In this document: in pieces, positions 9,433-17,690 of the stretch
Position numbering within the stretch: the first letter of the stretch is position 1
How the letters are laid out: each line of letters starts with the position of its first letter
Source of the DNA: Rahnella laticis
GTDB taxonomy: Bacteria; Pseudomonadota; Gammaproteobacteria; Enterobacterales; Enterobacteriaceae
NCBI RefSeq assembly: GCF_015644585.1
Contig: NZ_JADOBI010000006.1
Coordinates: forward strand, 186,001 to 250,000
Direction of reading: 5' to 3'
DNA: 64,000 nt
Position numbers and translations under genes: made by a program
Notes under the pieces: generated by a model
What the model was told of the DNA's origin: nothing
What the model saw: the letters and a program-made list of their open reading frames with translations, nothing else
Database searches by the model: none

Positions 9433-9464
9433 TAATTCTCCCGGAGAATCTTTCCGGGAGAATT
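9433..9464 (-). terminator. Hairpin downstream of the NDH-2-like gene
   Basis: Inverted repeat ATTCTCCCGG / CCGGGAGAAT lies just beyond the leftward gene that stops at 9480. The T content after the stem on the minus strand is modest, so termination strength is uncertain. Confidence 0.55.
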
Positions 9465-9479
9465 ATGAAGATTGTTTAA

Positions 9480-10682
9480 TCAGACAAATTTAGCCAGCGG
9501 GTCAGCAGCGGAAAAGGCAATTTCACGTTCAGCCTTTGGCGGATAAATCAGTTCGTTGGTAATGGCAATTTTGATTTTTTTCGCTTCCTCGCGCACTGAC
9601 TGCACTTTCTGATCCCACCCTTCGGTATAAACAGCCCCCCAGCTCCCCAGATCAAGACAGGTCACATAGTTCACCTGACGGTAAGGAATTGGCGGTAAAT
9701 CCAGAACGCTTGCCGCGACATTATTCCCCGCAAATTTGCCCAACTGAATAGCGTGCTGACACGTCATCAGCGCCGTATTCCCGACATCATCGCTGGCGGC
9801 ATTTGCGACATCGCCGGTTGCATAGACACCGGGCACGCCACGAATTTGCAGGTTTTCATCAACGTATAAACGCCCCTGGTTATCCCGTTCCGCCACAAAC
9901 TGTTCAGTTAACGCATTAGCCTGTACACCGGCAGTCCACACCACGGTGGATGAAGCAATGTGGCTTCCATCTTTTAACGTGACGCCATTTTCGTCGATGG
10001 CGGTGATCTCAGCGTTAAGACGCCATTCGATATCAAGCGCTTCCGATGCCTGTTCAATAACACCGCGCAACGCCTCGCTGTAGCGGCCACCGATAACAGC
10101 GCCGCGCTCGACTACGACAACCTTGGTCTGGATCCCAGGGCCAAACAATTCGCGAAGCCGCGCCGGTAATTCGGTTGCCAGTTCGATTCCGGTGAAACCA
10201 CCGCCGCACACCACGACGGTATTGCGCGCTGGCGTCGGAGCCTGATTAACCAGTGAACTCAGGTGTTTTTCAAATACCTGGGCCGACTCAAGCTGATCGA
10301 TATCAAATGTATGTTTCTCCACACCCGGAACCGGTGCCCGTTTTGCATTGCTGCCTGTTGCCAGCACCAGGCGGTCGTAACTTGCGAAAACAGTTCCGCC
10401 TTGCGCATCTTTGTACCAGACAATTTTTTCATTGGTATCAATGCGTTCTACGCTGCCGGCGATAAAGTTTACGCCCGTCGCCGTGAACAGAGGCATGAGT
10501 GGAGAAACCAGCGACGCCACATGGTTTTCATAGAACCGCGGACGCACACGCAGTTCAGGCTGTGGTGCTAACACGGTAATGACGATGTCATCGCGATCAT
10601 TCATATGCGCCAGACGCGCCGCGCTGATTGCTGCCCACATACCTGCAAAGCCGCTGCCGAGAATAAGAATTTGCTTTTTCAT
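9480..10682 (-). CDS. NDH-2-like NAD(P)H:quinone oxidoreductase / FAD oxidoreductase
   Basis: Flavoprotein of the pyridine nucleotide-disulphide oxidoreductase superfamily, 400 residues. The FAD-binding motif ILGSGFAGMWAA is at residues 7-18, the NADH-binding motif VVVCGGGFTGIELATEL is central, and the second FAD motif GVYATGDVA lies in the C-terminal third. It lacks the redox CxxxxC pair, which places it with type II NADH dehydrogenases rather than disulphide reductases. It is shorter than E. coli Ndh (434) and has no obvious C-terminal membrane anchor, so membrane attachment and quinone use are unproven. It is divergent from an Rrf2 regulator, and an operator array covers its promoter region, which suggests redox- or NO-responsive control. 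Confidence 0.82.
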   Translation of the reverse strand: MKKQILILGSGFAGMWAAISAARLAHMNDRDDIVITVLAPQPELRVRPRFYENHVASLVSPLMPLFTATGVNFIAGSVERIDTNEKIVWYKDAQGGTVFASYDRLVLATGSNAKRAPVPGVEKHTFDIDQLESAQVFEKHLSSLVNQAPTPARNTVVVCGGGFTGIELATELPARLRELFGPGIQTKVVVVERGAVIGGRYSEALRGVIEQASEALDIEWRLNAEITAIDENGVTLKDGSHIASSTVVWTAGVQANALTEQFVAERDNQGRLYVDENLQIRGVPGVYATGDVANAASDDVGNTALMTCQHAIQLGKFAGNNVAASVLDLPPIPYRQVNYVTCLDLGSWGAVYTEGWDQKVQSVREEAKKIKIAITNELIYPPKAEREIAFSAADPLAKFV

Positions 10683-10721
10683 GAGTCCTACCTTTGATTG
10701 TCAGGTCATATCCCTGGGATG

Positions 10722-10773
10722 ACTGCGACTATACATGTCGTAGTTAACTGCGACAATAGTTTTCGTAGTTAAG
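10722..10773. promoter_or_regulatory. Operator array between the NDH-2-like gene and the Rrf2 gene
   Basis: Four alternating half-sites: ACTGCGAC at 10722, GTCGTAGT at 10737, ACTGCGAC at 10747 and TCGTAGTT at about 10763. The middle two form the 18-bp near-palindrome GTCGTAGTTAACTGCGAC (10737-10754). The array lies about 40-90 bp upstream of the flavoprotein start and about 150 bp upstream of the Rrf2 gene. Binding by the Rrf2 protein is inference from position. Confidence 0.65.
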
Positions 10774-10881
10774 AGAAAAAGCAAACGTTAACTAAAATTA
10801 AGAACATGATTAATAACATTAATATTATTTATTTAAAAAAACGCATGCCAAACCGGCCCTTTCAGTTACAAGCAATTCCTG

Positions 10882-10887
10882 TATAAT
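10882..10887 (+). promoter_or_regulatory. -10 element of the Rrf2-family gene
   Basis: Consensus TATAAT 29 bp before the ATG at 10917. The -35 is weak (CTTTCA at 17-bp spacing), consistent with a regulated promoter. Confidence 0.55.
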
Positions 10888-10916
10888 GACTAAGATAAGA
10901 TATAGCGGAGTTTACT

Positions 10917-11429
10917 ATGGCATTTTACAGTTCTGGCGTTGAATATGGCATTCACAGCCTGGTTAGCATGGTCGATATCAATGGTGACGATCGGGAAATG
11001 AATGTCCGTGAAATAGCAGAATTGCAGGGCGTTCCTTACGATTATCTGGCAAAAATTTTCACCCGGCTTTCACGCAGCGGGCTGGTCGTGAGCAGCGAGG
11101 GAAAAGGCGGTGGTTTCCGGCTGTCCCGCTCCTCTGCATTGATCACAATGCTGGATGTTGTACAGGCCATCGATGGAGCAAAAGGCATTTTCGAATGTAA
11201 AGAGATCCGTCAGCGACTGGCTGTCTTTGAAGATAAGCCCCCCGCCTGGGCGTGCGAAGGGCCGTGCGGGATCCGCGCAGTGATGGACAGCGCACAGCAA
11301 CGTATGGAAGAAGAACTTTCCCGGCATACGATTTTAGATCTGGCGCGAAAAACCTTCCGCAAAGCGCCAGATACCTTTCCGATTGAAGTGCAGGAATGGA
11401 TTTCTGAACGGCGTAAGTTAAACAAGTAA
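10917..11429 (+). CDS. Rrf2-family transcriptional regulator with three cysteines
   Basis: Rrf2 proteins are small winged-helix sensors, many of which carry an Fe-S cluster that reads NO, redox state or iron (IscR, NsrR). This 170-residue protein has the typical N-terminal layout YGIHSLVSM, followed by VREIAELQGVPYDYLAKIF (recognition helix region) and the wing GKGGGFRLS. Cys94, Cys113 and Cys117 fall where cluster ligands sit in the family, although the Cys94-to-Cys113 gap is longer than in IscR. GGAG precedes the ATG. It is divergent from an NDH-2-like flavoprotein and a palindromic array lies between them. It is neither a clear IscR (no isc genes) nor a clear NsrR, so the signal is unknown. 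Confidence 0.85.
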   Translation: MAFYSSGVEYGIHSLVSMVDINGDDREMNVREIAELQGVPYDYLAKIFTRLSRSGLVVSSEGKGGGFRLSRSSALITMLDVVQAIDGAKGIFECKEIRQRLAVFEDKPPAWACEGPCGIRAVMDSAQQRMEEELSRHTILDLARKTFRKAPDTFPIEVQEWISERRKLNK

Positions 11430-11533
11430 AGGATTCTGCCGCCACCAGATCACACCGGTTAGGCGCTGAGTATTAACGACGACGATGCCCGGCCGAAGCC
11501 GCAACAGCGTGAAAGAAGCCTTTTTTATTGCCC

Positions 11534-12385
11534 TCAGTCCAGCAATATCACCTTCGGGCTGTCTGTTTCAAACAACGGTTTGCAGAGGATTTTATAACTG
11601 TCGCGGTCAAAGTGCGGGACGGCGATATCAAACTTTTTAGCGTCTTCCAGTGTTTTCACCGTGCCAAGATAGAACCAGTGATTGATGACGTGATATTCCG
11701 TCACGCCGCTGGCTTCTTCCACGATGGCGATGCGTCCCGGATACGGCCAGTTGCGGACTTTCAGGGTGCTGAGCGCATTTTTCAGGCGTTCCTGGTGGGC
11801 TTCTGGCGATTCTTTTCCGCAGCACACACCGGCACATTTCCCCAGAGAGAACCGGAAACACGCACGGTTTTTTGCCAGTTTCTCCAGCCCCAGCGCGCCA
11901 TAACACAGCTTTTCCTGATCGGCGATATCGCGGATTTTTTCCAGCGCGGACATTTTGGTTTTGAACAGACCATACAGATCATCGGTGTGGGAAAAATCCA
12001 CTTCATTGCTGAAAACAACCGTGGCGGTCAGGCCATGAAGGCGGATTGAACACAGCTTGCGGGTGTTGCGCAGACGCTTATTAAACAGCGGACGCCGGTT
12101 TTTAATCAGGTCAGATTCCAGCAATAACGCACCGACTTCACCGATGGTTTCGATGTATTCGATATCCCGCGTCATGTGCAGAAGTTTGGCTTCGTCGGCG
12201 TTGCGGAAATGCGACATCACGCGGCTGCGGATATTCACACTTTTGCCGATATACAGCGGAAAGGCTTTATCGTCGCCATAGAAAATATAAACCCCGGAGC
12301 GGGACGGTAAGTTTTCGAGCGTATGACGAAGATGTTCAGGGTACTTATAAAGCTCAGTAAAAAGCTCTTTTTCCGGATTCCACAA
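11534..12385 (-). CDS. cho: Excinuclease Cho (UvrC homologue 2)
   Basis: GIY-YIG endonuclease that makes the 3' incision in nucleotide excision repair of bulky lesions that UvrC handles poorly. The 283-residue protein shows the GIY-YIG core as GVYIFYGDDKAFPLYIGKSVNIRSRV, with the catalytic Glu in GALLLESDLIK and the FNKRLRNTRKLC motif known from Cho. E. coli Cho is about 295 residues. The best start is a TTG at 12385 behind AGG; no ATG exists upstream before the frame closes and the next Met is inside the nuclease domain. A LexA-type box at 12445-12460 supports SOS control, as known for cho. Confidence 0.93.
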   Translation of the reverse strand: MWNPEKELFTELYKYPEHLRHTLENLPSRSGVYIFYGDDKAFPLYIGKSVNIRSRVMSHFRNADEAKLLHMTRDIEYIETIGEVGALLLESDLIKNRRPLFNKRLRNTRKLCSIRLHGLTATVVFSNEVDFSHTDDLYGLFKTKMSALEKIRDIADQEKLCYGALGLEKLAKNRACFRFSLGKCAGVCCGKESPEAHQERLKNALSTLKVRNWPYPGRIAIVEEASGVTEYHVINHWFYLGTVKTLEDAKKFDIAVPHFDRDSYKILCKPLFETDSPKVILLD

Positions 12386-12444
12386 AATCGCTGACCTGTT
12401 GTTATCGGGGAAGATATCGTTTAAAAAAACAACGGCCGATAATA

Positions 12445-12460
12445 CTGGCTATCCGTACAG
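12445..12460 (-). promoter_or_regulatory. LexA (SOS) box upstream of cho
   Basis: CTGGCTATCCGTACAG fits CTG-N10-CAG, with the ACAG half matching consensus. It lies 60 bp upstream of the cho start. The cho gene is an established LexA target in E. coli. Confidence 0.75.
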
Positions 12461-12509
12461 CCTTCAACTCATGCAGCTAAAATAAAGTGTAAATTCTGAC
12501 CGGCGAAAA

Positions 12510-12818
12510 CTACGCCTGCGTGCGCATTTCAATATATTCCCGACCATTCAGTAAGTTGGCTAACGCAGCCTCGCGGGTTTCGCGCTGGTCTGACTGGATC
12601 CAGCCATACAGATTATCGATGTTATCGAAACGCACCAGCACGGTGTAAATCGTTTCGCCGTGTACCGGGCGTAAAACGTTAACACTTTCGTAACCGACAA
12701 ACCGGGCTGAATCCGCCTTCAGCTTTTCCAGCCAGCCTTCGTATTCCGACAGCTTATCGCGCTGCACGCCGTGCGTAATCACCAGGGTGATGTGTTCGGG
12801 CTGATGTGGGTAAGTCAC
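12510..12818 (-). CDS. Antibiotic biosynthesis monooxygenase (ABM) domain protein
   Basis: A 102-residue single-domain protein of the dimeric alpha/beta-barrel ABM type. The pattern fits: ITLVITHGVQRDKLSEYEGWLEKL (strand then helix), GYESVNVLRP, TIYTVLVRFDNIDNLYGWIQSD and REYIE near the C-terminus. Such proteins are often small cofactor-less oxygenases or heme/flavin-handling proteins, but no substrate can be assigned. It is divergent from the LysR-type regulator at 12959 with a 140-bp gap, so that regulator may control it. AAGGAAC precedes the start. Confidence 0.75.
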   Translation of the reverse strand: MTYPHQPEHITLVITHGVQRDKLSEYEGWLEKLKADSARFVGYESVNVLRPVHGETIYTVLVRFDNIDNLYGWIQSDQRETREAALANLLNGREYIEMRTQA

Positions 12819-12958
12819 AGGATGTTCCTTCTGGTTAACCGCTGTTCTGGTTAACTGATTGTTGCGTTATATTGATGAACAATACGAAATGCGAACAGTT
12901 ATTGATAACGGAAATTTTTTGGGAAGTTGTTAAACAAATTTTGGGGGTGGTGGAAATA

Positions 12959-13867
12959 ATGCGACTAAGCCTTGAAGCGCTGCTGATCCTGGATGCGCTG
13001 GATCGTCACGGCACTTTTGCTGCGGCAGCGGCCAGACTGTTTAAAACCGCGTCTGCGCTCAGTTATACCGTGCAGAAAATGGAAAGTGACCTGAGTATCA
13101 AACTGCTGGACCGCTCCGGGCACCGCGCGACATTTACGCCAACCGGCCGTCTGATGCTGGAAAAGGGCCGCGTTTTACTGCGTGCGGTCAGTGAGCTGGA
13201 ACAACAGGCGCAATATGTCGAGAGCGGCTGGGAAAGCAAACTGACGATCAGCGTCGATGCTTCCGTCCCTTTCGCCCTGCTCACGCCACTTATCGACCGC
13301 TTTTACGAACAACATCAGCACACGCAACTTCTGTTTCGCCACGACGTACTCGCTGGCTGCTGGGAAGCGCTGAGCTACGGCGAAGCCGACATTGTTTTCG
13401 GCGCGGTGCAGGAACCGGTCACGCGCAGCGGCATAGAATACCGCCCTATTGGCTGGCTGGAATATGTGTTTGCCGTCGCGCCGCATCACCCGCTGGCCTC
13501 GCTGCCGGAGCCGTTATTGCGTGAACAAATCCGTCAGTACCGCGCGGTGGTGGTTCACGATACGTCGCGTCATGGCGCAGGCACGGATTTGCGCGTGCTG
13601 GACGAGCAGAAAATGCTGAGCGTTCACGACTTCAACGCCAAAGTTCACGCACAGGTCGCCGGCCTGGGCTGCGGTTATCTGCCGCGTTATCTGGCCGCGC
13701 CGCATCTGGAAAGCGGTGCGCTGGTAGAACGCCGTCTGGATACTGAAACCCGCCGCGATCAGGCCTTTATGGCCTGGAACGAAAAGGCCACCGGCAACGC
13801 CGCCATGTGGTGGCGCGAACATTTACAGAATTTCGACGGCATCTGTTCCGTTTACAGCCGGGAATAA
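12959..13867 (+). CDS. LysR-family transcriptional regulator, YhaJ-like
   Basis: LTTR of 302 residues. The N-terminal helix-turn-helix reads LILDALDRHGTFAAAAARLFKTASALSYTVQKME and is followed by the linker and a periplasmic-binding-type effector domain. The wording SALSYTVQKME...LLDRSGHRATFT is close to E. coli YhaJ, which responds to aromatic breakdown products. The start at 12959 follows GGGGGTGGTGGA and begins just before the HTH; the longer frame from 12872 adds an unrelated tail. Neighbours are an ABM protein (divergent), a DoxX protein, an isochorismatase-like hydrolase and a chloroperoxidase-like hydrolase, the usual company of YhaJ-like regulators. Confidence 0.9.
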   Translation: MRLSLEALLILDALDRHGTFAAAAARLFKTASALSYTVQKMESDLSIKLLDRSGHRATFTPTGRLMLEKGRVLLRAVSELEQQAQYVESGWESKLTISVDASVPFALLTPLIDRFYEQHQHTQLLFRHDVLAGCWEALSYGEADIVFGAVQEPVTRSGIEYRPIGWLEYVFAVAPHHPLASLPEPLLREQIRQYRAVVVHDTSRHGAGTDLRVLDEQKMLSVHDFNAKVHAQVAGLGCGYLPRYLAAPHLESGALVERRLDTETRRDQAFMAWNEKATGNAAMWWREHLQNFDGICSVYSRE

Positions 13868-13886
13868 TCGTTGCCCGTTTAAGCCG

Positions 13887-13912
13887 AAAGGCCGCATTGC
13901 GCGGCCTTTTTT
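13887..13912 (+). terminator. Terminator of the LysR-type gene
   Basis: Stem AAAGGCCGC / GCGGCCTTT with a short loop, then a T run, 20 bp after the stop. Confidence 0.88.
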
Positions 13913-14045
13913 CTTTCCTGCTTTTTATCTCACAGACAAATAATGCTGAACCACCGGCTTATTTTCACCGCGGTGATAACGCGTTACCTCGCTTTGCAAA
14001 TCGGCGTCGGCATGCGAAACACGCTGATGCTGGCGTTATTCTGGC

Positions 14046-14468
14046 TCATGCGCGCCCCTTCAGGTCATCCCACGCGACATAAATAAATGCGCCGGCCAGA
14101 CCAATATGTTCAAAGAAACCGTTCATCAGCATCGCCCGGTCATGTCCCGATGCCTGCCAGAAGGCGTTTGCCATAAAGTTGGCGACGACGGTAAACAACG
14201 CCAGGGCCAGCGCGCCCGCCCAGCGAAAACGTCCGGAAAGGATCAGCGCCGATGCGCCCAGTTCCAGAATAATCACGGCAGCGGCCATCGGCGCCGCCGG
14301 GGACAATCCAAAGTGCTGCATTTCGGCAATCGCACCGCCGAAATCAAATAACTTAACCAGACCGCCCTGCAAATACGCGGCACACAGGGCCAGCAGGGCA
14401 AACCAGCGGATAAACGCAAAACGAACAACGGGAACCGACAGGCCGGAAACAGGTGCATTACGCATCAT
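14046..14468 (-). CDS. DoxX-family inner-membrane protein
   Basis: Small four-helix membrane protein of 140 residues. Hydrophobic segments are at about 17-35, 55-75, 82-105 and 115-135, with the DoxX-typical YLQGGLVKLFDFGGAIAEM and HIGLAGAFIYVAWDD. DoxX/YqjF-type proteins occur with redox and thiosulphate metabolism but most have no proven reaction. It is followed upstream, in its own direction, by an ERIC element and then the isochorismatase-like gene. Confidence 0.85.
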   Translation of the reverse strand: MMRNAPVSGLSVPVVRFAFIRWFALLALCAAYLQGGLVKLFDFGGAIAEMQHFGLSPAAPMAAAVIILELGASALILSGRFRWAGALALALFTVVANFMANAFWQASGHDRAMLMNGFFEHIGLAGAFIYVAWDDLKGRA

Positions 14469-14521
14469 TCTCTCCTGCCGGAACCCGCTCGCAGCGCAGT
14501 TCCGGCGTTAATAAAAGTTAA

Positions 14522-14645
<124 letters not shown>

Positions 14646-14646
14646 T

Positions 14647-15288
14647 TTAAGCTTTACGCTGCGGCGCTTTGTGCACCATGGTGTAGGCGTAATCCACGCC
14701 CATGCCGTAGGCGCCGCTGTGTTCGCGAACCAGATCCATGACGGCGTCGTAGGTTTCTTTGCGAGACCAGTCGCGCTGGTACTCGAGCAGAACCTGCTGC
14801 CAGGTCACCGGGATGGCACCGGCCTGCACCATTCGGTCGATGGAACGTTCATGCGCATCCACGCTGGTGCCGCCGGAGGTGTCGGTCACCACATACACTT
14901 CGTAGCCTTCTTTGAGCGCCATCAGGGCCGGGAAAGTCAGACACACTTCGGTCCACAGTGCGGAAATAATCAGTTTTTTACGGCCTGTCGCTTCAACGGC
15001 TTTCACAAACGCCGCGTCTTCCCAGGAGTTCATGGAGGTACGTTCAATCGGCTTCACATCCGGGTGAACCGCCAGCAGTTCCGGCCAGATATAGCCGCTG
15101 AAGCTTTCGGTTTCGACGGAGGTGTAAATCACCGGCACGTTAAAAACTTTGCCTGCTTTAGCGAGAGCGACGGTGTTATTTTTAAGCTGCTGGCGATCGA
15201 TATTTGCGACGCCGAAAGACATTTGTGGCTGATGGTCGATGAAAATCAGGGTGGAGTTCTGTGGGTCCAGCAGATCGAATTTAGACAT
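14647..15288 (-). CDS. Isochorismatase-family hydrolase, YcaC-like
   Basis: Cysteine hydrolase of 213 residues. The family triad is visible: Asp in IFIDHQPQM, Lys in AVEATGRKKLII and Cys in SALWTEVCLTFPAL. YcaC-type members form octamers and have no proven physiological substrate. The ATG at 15288 is chosen because AGAGGAAA sits at proper distance; an ATG at 15294 would be too close to it. It is divergent from the chloroperoxidase-like hydrolase across a 327-bp region, a pairing common with LysR-controlled stress genes. Confidence 0.9.
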   Translation of the reverse strand: MSKFDLLDPQNSTLIFIDHQPQMSFGVANIDRQQLKNNTVALAKAGKVFNVPVIYTSVETESFSGYIWPELLAVHPDVKPIERTSMNSWEDAAFVKAVEATGRKKLIISALWTEVCLTFPALMALKEGYEVYVVTDTSGGTSVDAHERSIDRMVQAGAIPVTWQQVLLEYQRDWSRKETYDAVMDLVREHSGAYGMGVDYAYTMVHKAPQRKA

Positions 15289-15615
15289 TTTCATTTCCTC
15301 TCAGAGTGCATTGTTGGGTTGTGTGTTTGTATTTAACGTTGTGTTGTTGTGCTGCTGGAAATCACAATACGGCAGAGGTTAAAACGCAGATAGCGGAAAG
15401 AATTTGCGAAGTTGTTCAGATTTTTTTGACAGGCTTTCGCCAATATATACAGTCAAAAATATTCCATACAGTCAGTGAGTTAGTAACAACAAAATCTTTT
15501 AACGAGTTATTAAAAATAACGCATTATGACTATTCCTAAGAAGCGTCTACTGTTTATTGCAGCACAACACACATTCACTTAAAGCCCTGCAAAATCACTC
15601 GCTGAGGAAAGACAA
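15289..15615. promoter_or_regulatory. Divergent promoter region with an ATACAGTCA direct repeat
   Basis: AT-rich 327-bp region between the isochorismatase-like and chloroperoxidase-like genes. TTGACA occurs at 15426-15431. The 9-mer ATACAGTCA occurs twice, at 15447-15455 and 15466-15474, a 19-bp period that would put both on nearly the same DNA face. This may be a regulator site, possibly for the LysR protein at 12.9 kb. No coding frame is supported here. Confidence 0.45.
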
Positions 15616-16437
15616 ATGAGCACATTCACCACGCAAGACGGCACTCAAATTTATTTCAAAGACTGGGGAAAAGGTAAGACGGTTTTATTCAGCCATGGCT
15701 GGCCGCTGGATGCGGATATGTGGGACAGTCAGATGAATTTCCTGGCCGAACGCGGTTATCGCGCCATCGCTTTTGACCGCCGCGGTTTTGGCCGTTCAGA
15801 CCAGCCGTGGGAAGGGTACAACTACGATACATTTGCTTCAGATATCAACGATCTGATTGAACACCTCGATTTGCACGACGTTACGCTGGTCGGTTTTTCC
15901 ATGGGCGGCGGCGACGTAACCCGCTATATCAGCCGTTACGGTACAGCGCGCGTTTCAAGTTTAGTGCTGCTCGGCGCGGTGACGCCGCTGTTTATTAAGA
16001 CAGACGATCATCCGCAAGGCATTGATAAAGCGGCCTTTGACGGCATCAAAGCCGGTTTACTGAAAGACCGCGCGCAATTTATCAGTGATTTCGCGACGCC
16101 GTTCTACGGCACCAATCAGGGCATGACCGTTTCCGACGGCGTGATGACGCAGACGCTGAATATCGCGCTGCTGGCCTCGCTCAAAGGTACCGTGGATTGC
16201 GTGACCGCTTTCTCTGAAACCGATTTCCGACCGGATATGGCAAAAATTACCGTGCCGACGCTGGTTATCCACGGCAGCAACGACCAGATTGTGCCGTTTG
16301 AAGCCACCGGCAAACTGGCCGCTGAGATGATCGAAAACTCACAGCTGAAAGTGTACGAAGGCGCACCGCACGGTTTCGCGGTCACGCATCAGGATCAGCT
16401 GAATGACGATTTGCTGGCGTTTCTGAAAAGCCTGTAA
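15616..16437 (+). CDS. Alpha/beta hydrolase, non-heme chloroperoxidase/arylesterase type
   Basis: Protein of 273 residues, the standard length for cofactor-free haloperoxidases. The nucleophile elbow GFSMGGGDV gives the catalytic Ser near residue 96, the Asp is in VIHGSNDQIVP, and the His is in GAPHGFAVTHQD. Such enzymes are esterases/perhydrolases that can halogenate in vitro; the cellular substrate is unknown. GAGGAAAG precedes the ATG. It forms a divergent pair with the YcaC-like gene and ends at a strong terminator. Confidence 0.92.
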   Translation: MSTFTTQDGTQIYFKDWGKGKTVLFSHGWPLDADMWDSQMNFLAERGYRAIAFDRRGFGRSDQPWEGYNYDTFASDINDLIEHLDLHDVTLVGFSMGGGDVTRYISRYGTARVSSLVLLGAVTPLFIKTDDHPQGIDKAAFDGIKAGLLKDRAQFISDFATPFYGTNQGMTVSDGVMTQTLNIALLASLKGTVDCVTAFSETDFRPDMAKITVPTLVIHGSNDQIVPFEATGKLAAEMIENSQLKVYEGAPHGFAVTHQDQLNDDLLAFLKSL

Positions 16438-16455
16438 CCGCCGCCGCTGAACGCT

Positions 16456-16489
16456 AAAAAGGCATTCCCCGCAAAGGGAATGCCTTTTT
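16456..16489 (+). terminator. Terminator downstream of the chloroperoxidase-like gene
   Basis: Fourteen-bp stem AAAAAGGCATTCCC / GGGAATGCCTTTTT. It can also serve the convergent sorC-type gene that stops at 16524. Confidence 0.9.
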
Positions 16490-16523
16490 CTTTGGCGCAT
16501 ATTCTGGTGAAAAAAACAGCGCT

Positions 16524-17456
16524 TCACGCCACCGGCAGTTTATCCAGAATCGCCTGCGCGGTATTCACGTCGGTGACCAGCGAGTTAATCATGCCCGAAC
16601 GCACCGCGCCGATAATCCCGGCGGCTTTTTCCGGCGTCGCGGCCACTCCAATGGTCAGCGGCGTTTTGCGCAGCTGTTCCACCGACGCCGCAATCATTCG
16701 CTCCTCGCCTTCCCAGTGCAATAACTCACCGGATTCCGTGAAGTAGTGGCGCAACACGTCGCCCGCCGCATCGCTGAGCGCCTGTTCGCCCGGCGTCGCC
16801 GTGGTTGATTCACTCGGTTTCGGCGTATGCGTCAGGCCGACGCCGACAATCGCCGCGTCCAGCTTGTCCCACAGGGAAATAATTTCCTGCACGCTGCCGT
16901 CCGCGAGAAACGCATCACGCAATTCTGCCGAAGAAATGTAAGGCGCATGCAGAAAATACGGCGTGCCTTCCATCTGTTCAGCCGCGCGGCGCACGAACTC
17001 GGTGATCTGAAAATGCGGCGCAGACTGCTGCATTCCGCCATTAAGCGCCACGGTCATAATGCCCGGCAAACGCGGCATTCCGGCCAGTGTCACCTCGCGC
17101 ACCGCCCTTCCCCAGCCAATGCCCAGCACCGAACCGGCACCTAAACCGGCTTCCTGCAATAACGCGGCCAGCGGCGTCGACAGCGCACCCAGCACATTGC
17201 CCGGCGGCGCATCAACCACATACGCGTGCTTCAGCCCGAGGCGGTTAATCAGGTCAGACGTCATGTCTTCCGGCGAAGATAATCCCACCACTTCGATACG
17301 CACAATGCCCGCCGCACGGGCTTTATTCAGCAGCCGCGAGATTGTCGCCGTTGAAACATCCAGCTTGCGCGCAATCTCCACCTGAGACATATCAGACTCG
17401 TAATGCAGCTTCGCCACCAGATGCATCATGGCACGCGTTGCTGCAATATCTTGCAA
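16524..17456 (-). CDS. SorC-family sugar-responsive transcriptional regulator
   Basis: Regulator of 310 residues. The N-terminal HTH reads MSQVEIARKLDVSTATISRLLNKARAAGIVRI (about residues 23-54). It is followed by the SorC/DeoR-type phosphosugar-binding domain, with VLGIGWGRAV and LDAAIVGVG. The likely start is a TTG at 17456; ATGs at 17429/17426 are alternatives that would still keep the HTH. It is divergent from the aldolase-kinase-PTS operon starting at 17691 and is its probable regulator, with a sugar phosphate as effector. Confidence 0.9.
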   Translation of the reverse strand: MQDIAATRAMMHLVAKLHYESDMSQVEIARKLDVSTATISRLLNKARAAGIVRIEVVGLSSPEDMTSDLINRLGLKHAYVVDAPPGNVLGALSTPLAALLQEAGLGAGSVLGIGWGRAVREVTLAGMPRLPGIMTVALNGGMQQSAPHFQITEFVRRAAEQMEGTPYFLHAPYISSAELRDAFLADGSVQEIISLWDKLDAAIVGVGLTHTPKPSESTTATPGEQALSDAAGDVLRHYFTESGELLHWEGEERMIAASVEQLRKTPLTIGVAATPEKAAGIIGAVRSGMINSLVTDVNTAQAILDKLPVA

Positions 17457-17690
17457 AATTGGCTCTTTCAGCTTGAAATTCCTTTCAGTAATGAATTACA
17501 CTCAAATCGTCGATTGAGGGATTATTGCGCAACACCTGTAGAAATGCAATGTGCCGGATCGGGCTTCAACCCTTATAAACCGGCGTGTTACGCGATTTTT
17601 CCGCCCCTTTCAGCCAGGGGGTAAAGACAGAACGTCCAGTGTAATCGAGATTTTTTCATCTGTAATAAATTTCACGCAAAGGAGAGTTCC

